Part shown: piece by piece, positions 4,978-5,536 of the stretch | Layout: every line of letters starts with the position of its first letter | Numbering within the stretch: the first letter of the stretch is position 1 | From: Flavobacteria bacterium RIFCSPLOWO2_12_FULL_31_7 | GTDB taxonomy: Bacteria; Bacteroidota; Bacteroidia; Flavobacteriales; Flavobacteriaceae | Length of the DNA stretch: 5,536 bases | Assembly: GCA_001800945.1 (NCBI GenBank) | Contig: MGWJ01000097.1 | Span: 1-5,536, forward strand | Direction: 5' to 3' | The notes under the pieces: generated by a model | What the model saw: only the letters and a program-made list of their open reading frames with translations | Database searches by the model: none | Told to the model about the DNA's origin: nothing | Made by a program: the position numbers and the translations under genes

Positions 4978-5536
4978 ATGATTGAAACAGATATATTGAT
5001 AATTGGAGCAGGTCCAACTGGACTTTTTGCCGTTTTCGAAGCAGGTTTATTACAATTAAAATGTCATATTATTGACGCACTTCCTCAACCAGGAGGACAA
5101 CTAGCAGAGTTATATCCTAAAAAACCAATTTTTGATATTCCAGGTTATCCTGAAGTATTAGCAGGTGATTTAGTAAACAATTTAATGGAACAAATTAAGC
5201 AATTTCAACCCGGATTTACTTTGGCTGAAACGGCAGAAACCATTGAAAAGTTAGAAGATGGTTCTTTTATTGTAACTACAAATAAAGGCACTCAACATAA
5301 AGCAAAAGCCATTGCAATTGCTGGTGGTTTGGGAACTTTCGAACCAAGAAAGCCTATCTTAAAAGATATTGAATTTTATGAAAACGAAGACCGTGGTGTC
5401 GATTATTTCGTAAAAGATCCAGAAAAATATCGCAACAAAAATATCGTTATTGCTGGTGGTGGAGATTCAGCTTTAGATTGGAGTATTTTCCTTTCAAATG
5501 TAGCTTCATCAGTAACTTTAATTCACAGAAGAAACG
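4978..5536 (+). CDS. FAD/NADPH oxidoreductase, thioredoxin-reductase-like ferredoxin-NADP reductase (3' part outside the window)
   Basis: The first 186 residues are visible and the frame is open to the window edge. The FAD-binding Rossmann motif IIGAGPTG is at residues 8-15, and PQPGGQLAELYP (36-47) is the usual flavin-contacting segment. The NADPH-binding motif AGGGDSALDW is at 159-168, with HRR (183-185) suited to the 2'-phosphate of NADPH. Thioredoxin reductases carry a redox CxxC just before the second nucleotide motif; here that stretch reads GVDYFVKDPEKY (140-151) and has no cysteine. This, and the GVxYFV wording, match the YumC-type ferredoxin/flavodoxin-NADP reductases, which pass electrons between NADPH and ferredoxin. 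The ATG at 4978 follows an A-rich stretch and immediately precedes the first beta strand. The gene lies 110 bases after the nifU-like gene, which suggests a link to Fe-S or ferredoxin metabolism; a ferredoxin gene downstream would fit but is not visible. Confidence 0.9.
   Translation, partial: MIETDILIIGAGPTGLFAVFEAGLLQLKCHIIDALPQPGGQLAELYPKKPIFDIPGYPEVLAGDLVNNLMEQIKQFQPGFTLAETAETIEKLEDGSFIVTTNKGTQHKAKAIAIAGGLGTFEPRKPILKDIEFYENEDRGVDYFVKDPEKYRNKNIVIAGGGDSALDWSIFLSNVASSVTLIHRRN

Noticed and set aside
1..5536. An undescribed defence, mobile or phage system.
   Set aside because: All genes belong to known housekeeping families, base composition looks even, and no integrase, transposase, attachment repeats, CRISPR-type repeats or unknown large proteins are present.

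Overview
The window looks like chromosomal housekeeping DNA from a member of Bacteroidota, most likely the family Flavobacteriaceae (Flavobacterium or a close relative). The DNA is AT-rich and TAA is the usual stop. Starts lack clear Shine-Dalgarno sequences. Several intergenic regions carry the Bacteroidota sigma-A -7 element TAnnTTTG, at 1490-1497 (minus), 1513-1520 and 3369-3376. The proteins also read like flavobacterial family members. I see no phage, transposon, CRISPR, rRNA or tRNA gene and no defence island.

Left part (1-1540): the 3' end of a sensor histidine kinase on the plus strand meets a convergent minus-strand gene, and their last 27 bases overlap. The minus-strand gene encodes a MurG-like GT-B glycosyltransferase. 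One TAA at codon 110 interrupts a frame that is otherwise open and conserved on both sides. It is annotated here as a single broken gene, not as two genes. Upstream of it lies a 106-base divergent promoter region shared with trmB.

Middle part (1540-3289): trmB (tRNA guanine-N7 methyltransferase) overlaps a LysE-family membrane exporter by one base (TAGTG). A terminator-like hairpin follows. Next is a small alkyltransferase-like (ATL) DNA-repair protein with PAHR in place of the PCHR active site of O6-alkylguanine methyltransferases, and then a second hairpin followed by T's. All three genes appear to start with GTG or TTG.

Right part (3369-5536): a clear promoter precedes an Mrp/ApbC-type iron-sulfur carrier ATPase. 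A NifU C-terminal-domain scaffold follows, then an FAD/NADPH oxidoreductase of the thioredoxin-reductase-like ferredoxin-NADP reductase type, which runs off the window. Together these suggest an iron-sulfur/ferredoxin neighbourhood: Mrp and NifU build and pass on Fe-S clusters, and the reductase could supply electrons to a ferredoxin. The 110 bases before the reductase hold two hairpins and a triple CTTTGCGC-type repeat.

I did not find a convincing undescribed system. The points most worth a second look are the in-frame stop in the glycosyltransferase, the nested divergent promoters, the small repeats before the reductase, and the Mrp protein that lacks the usual CxxC.
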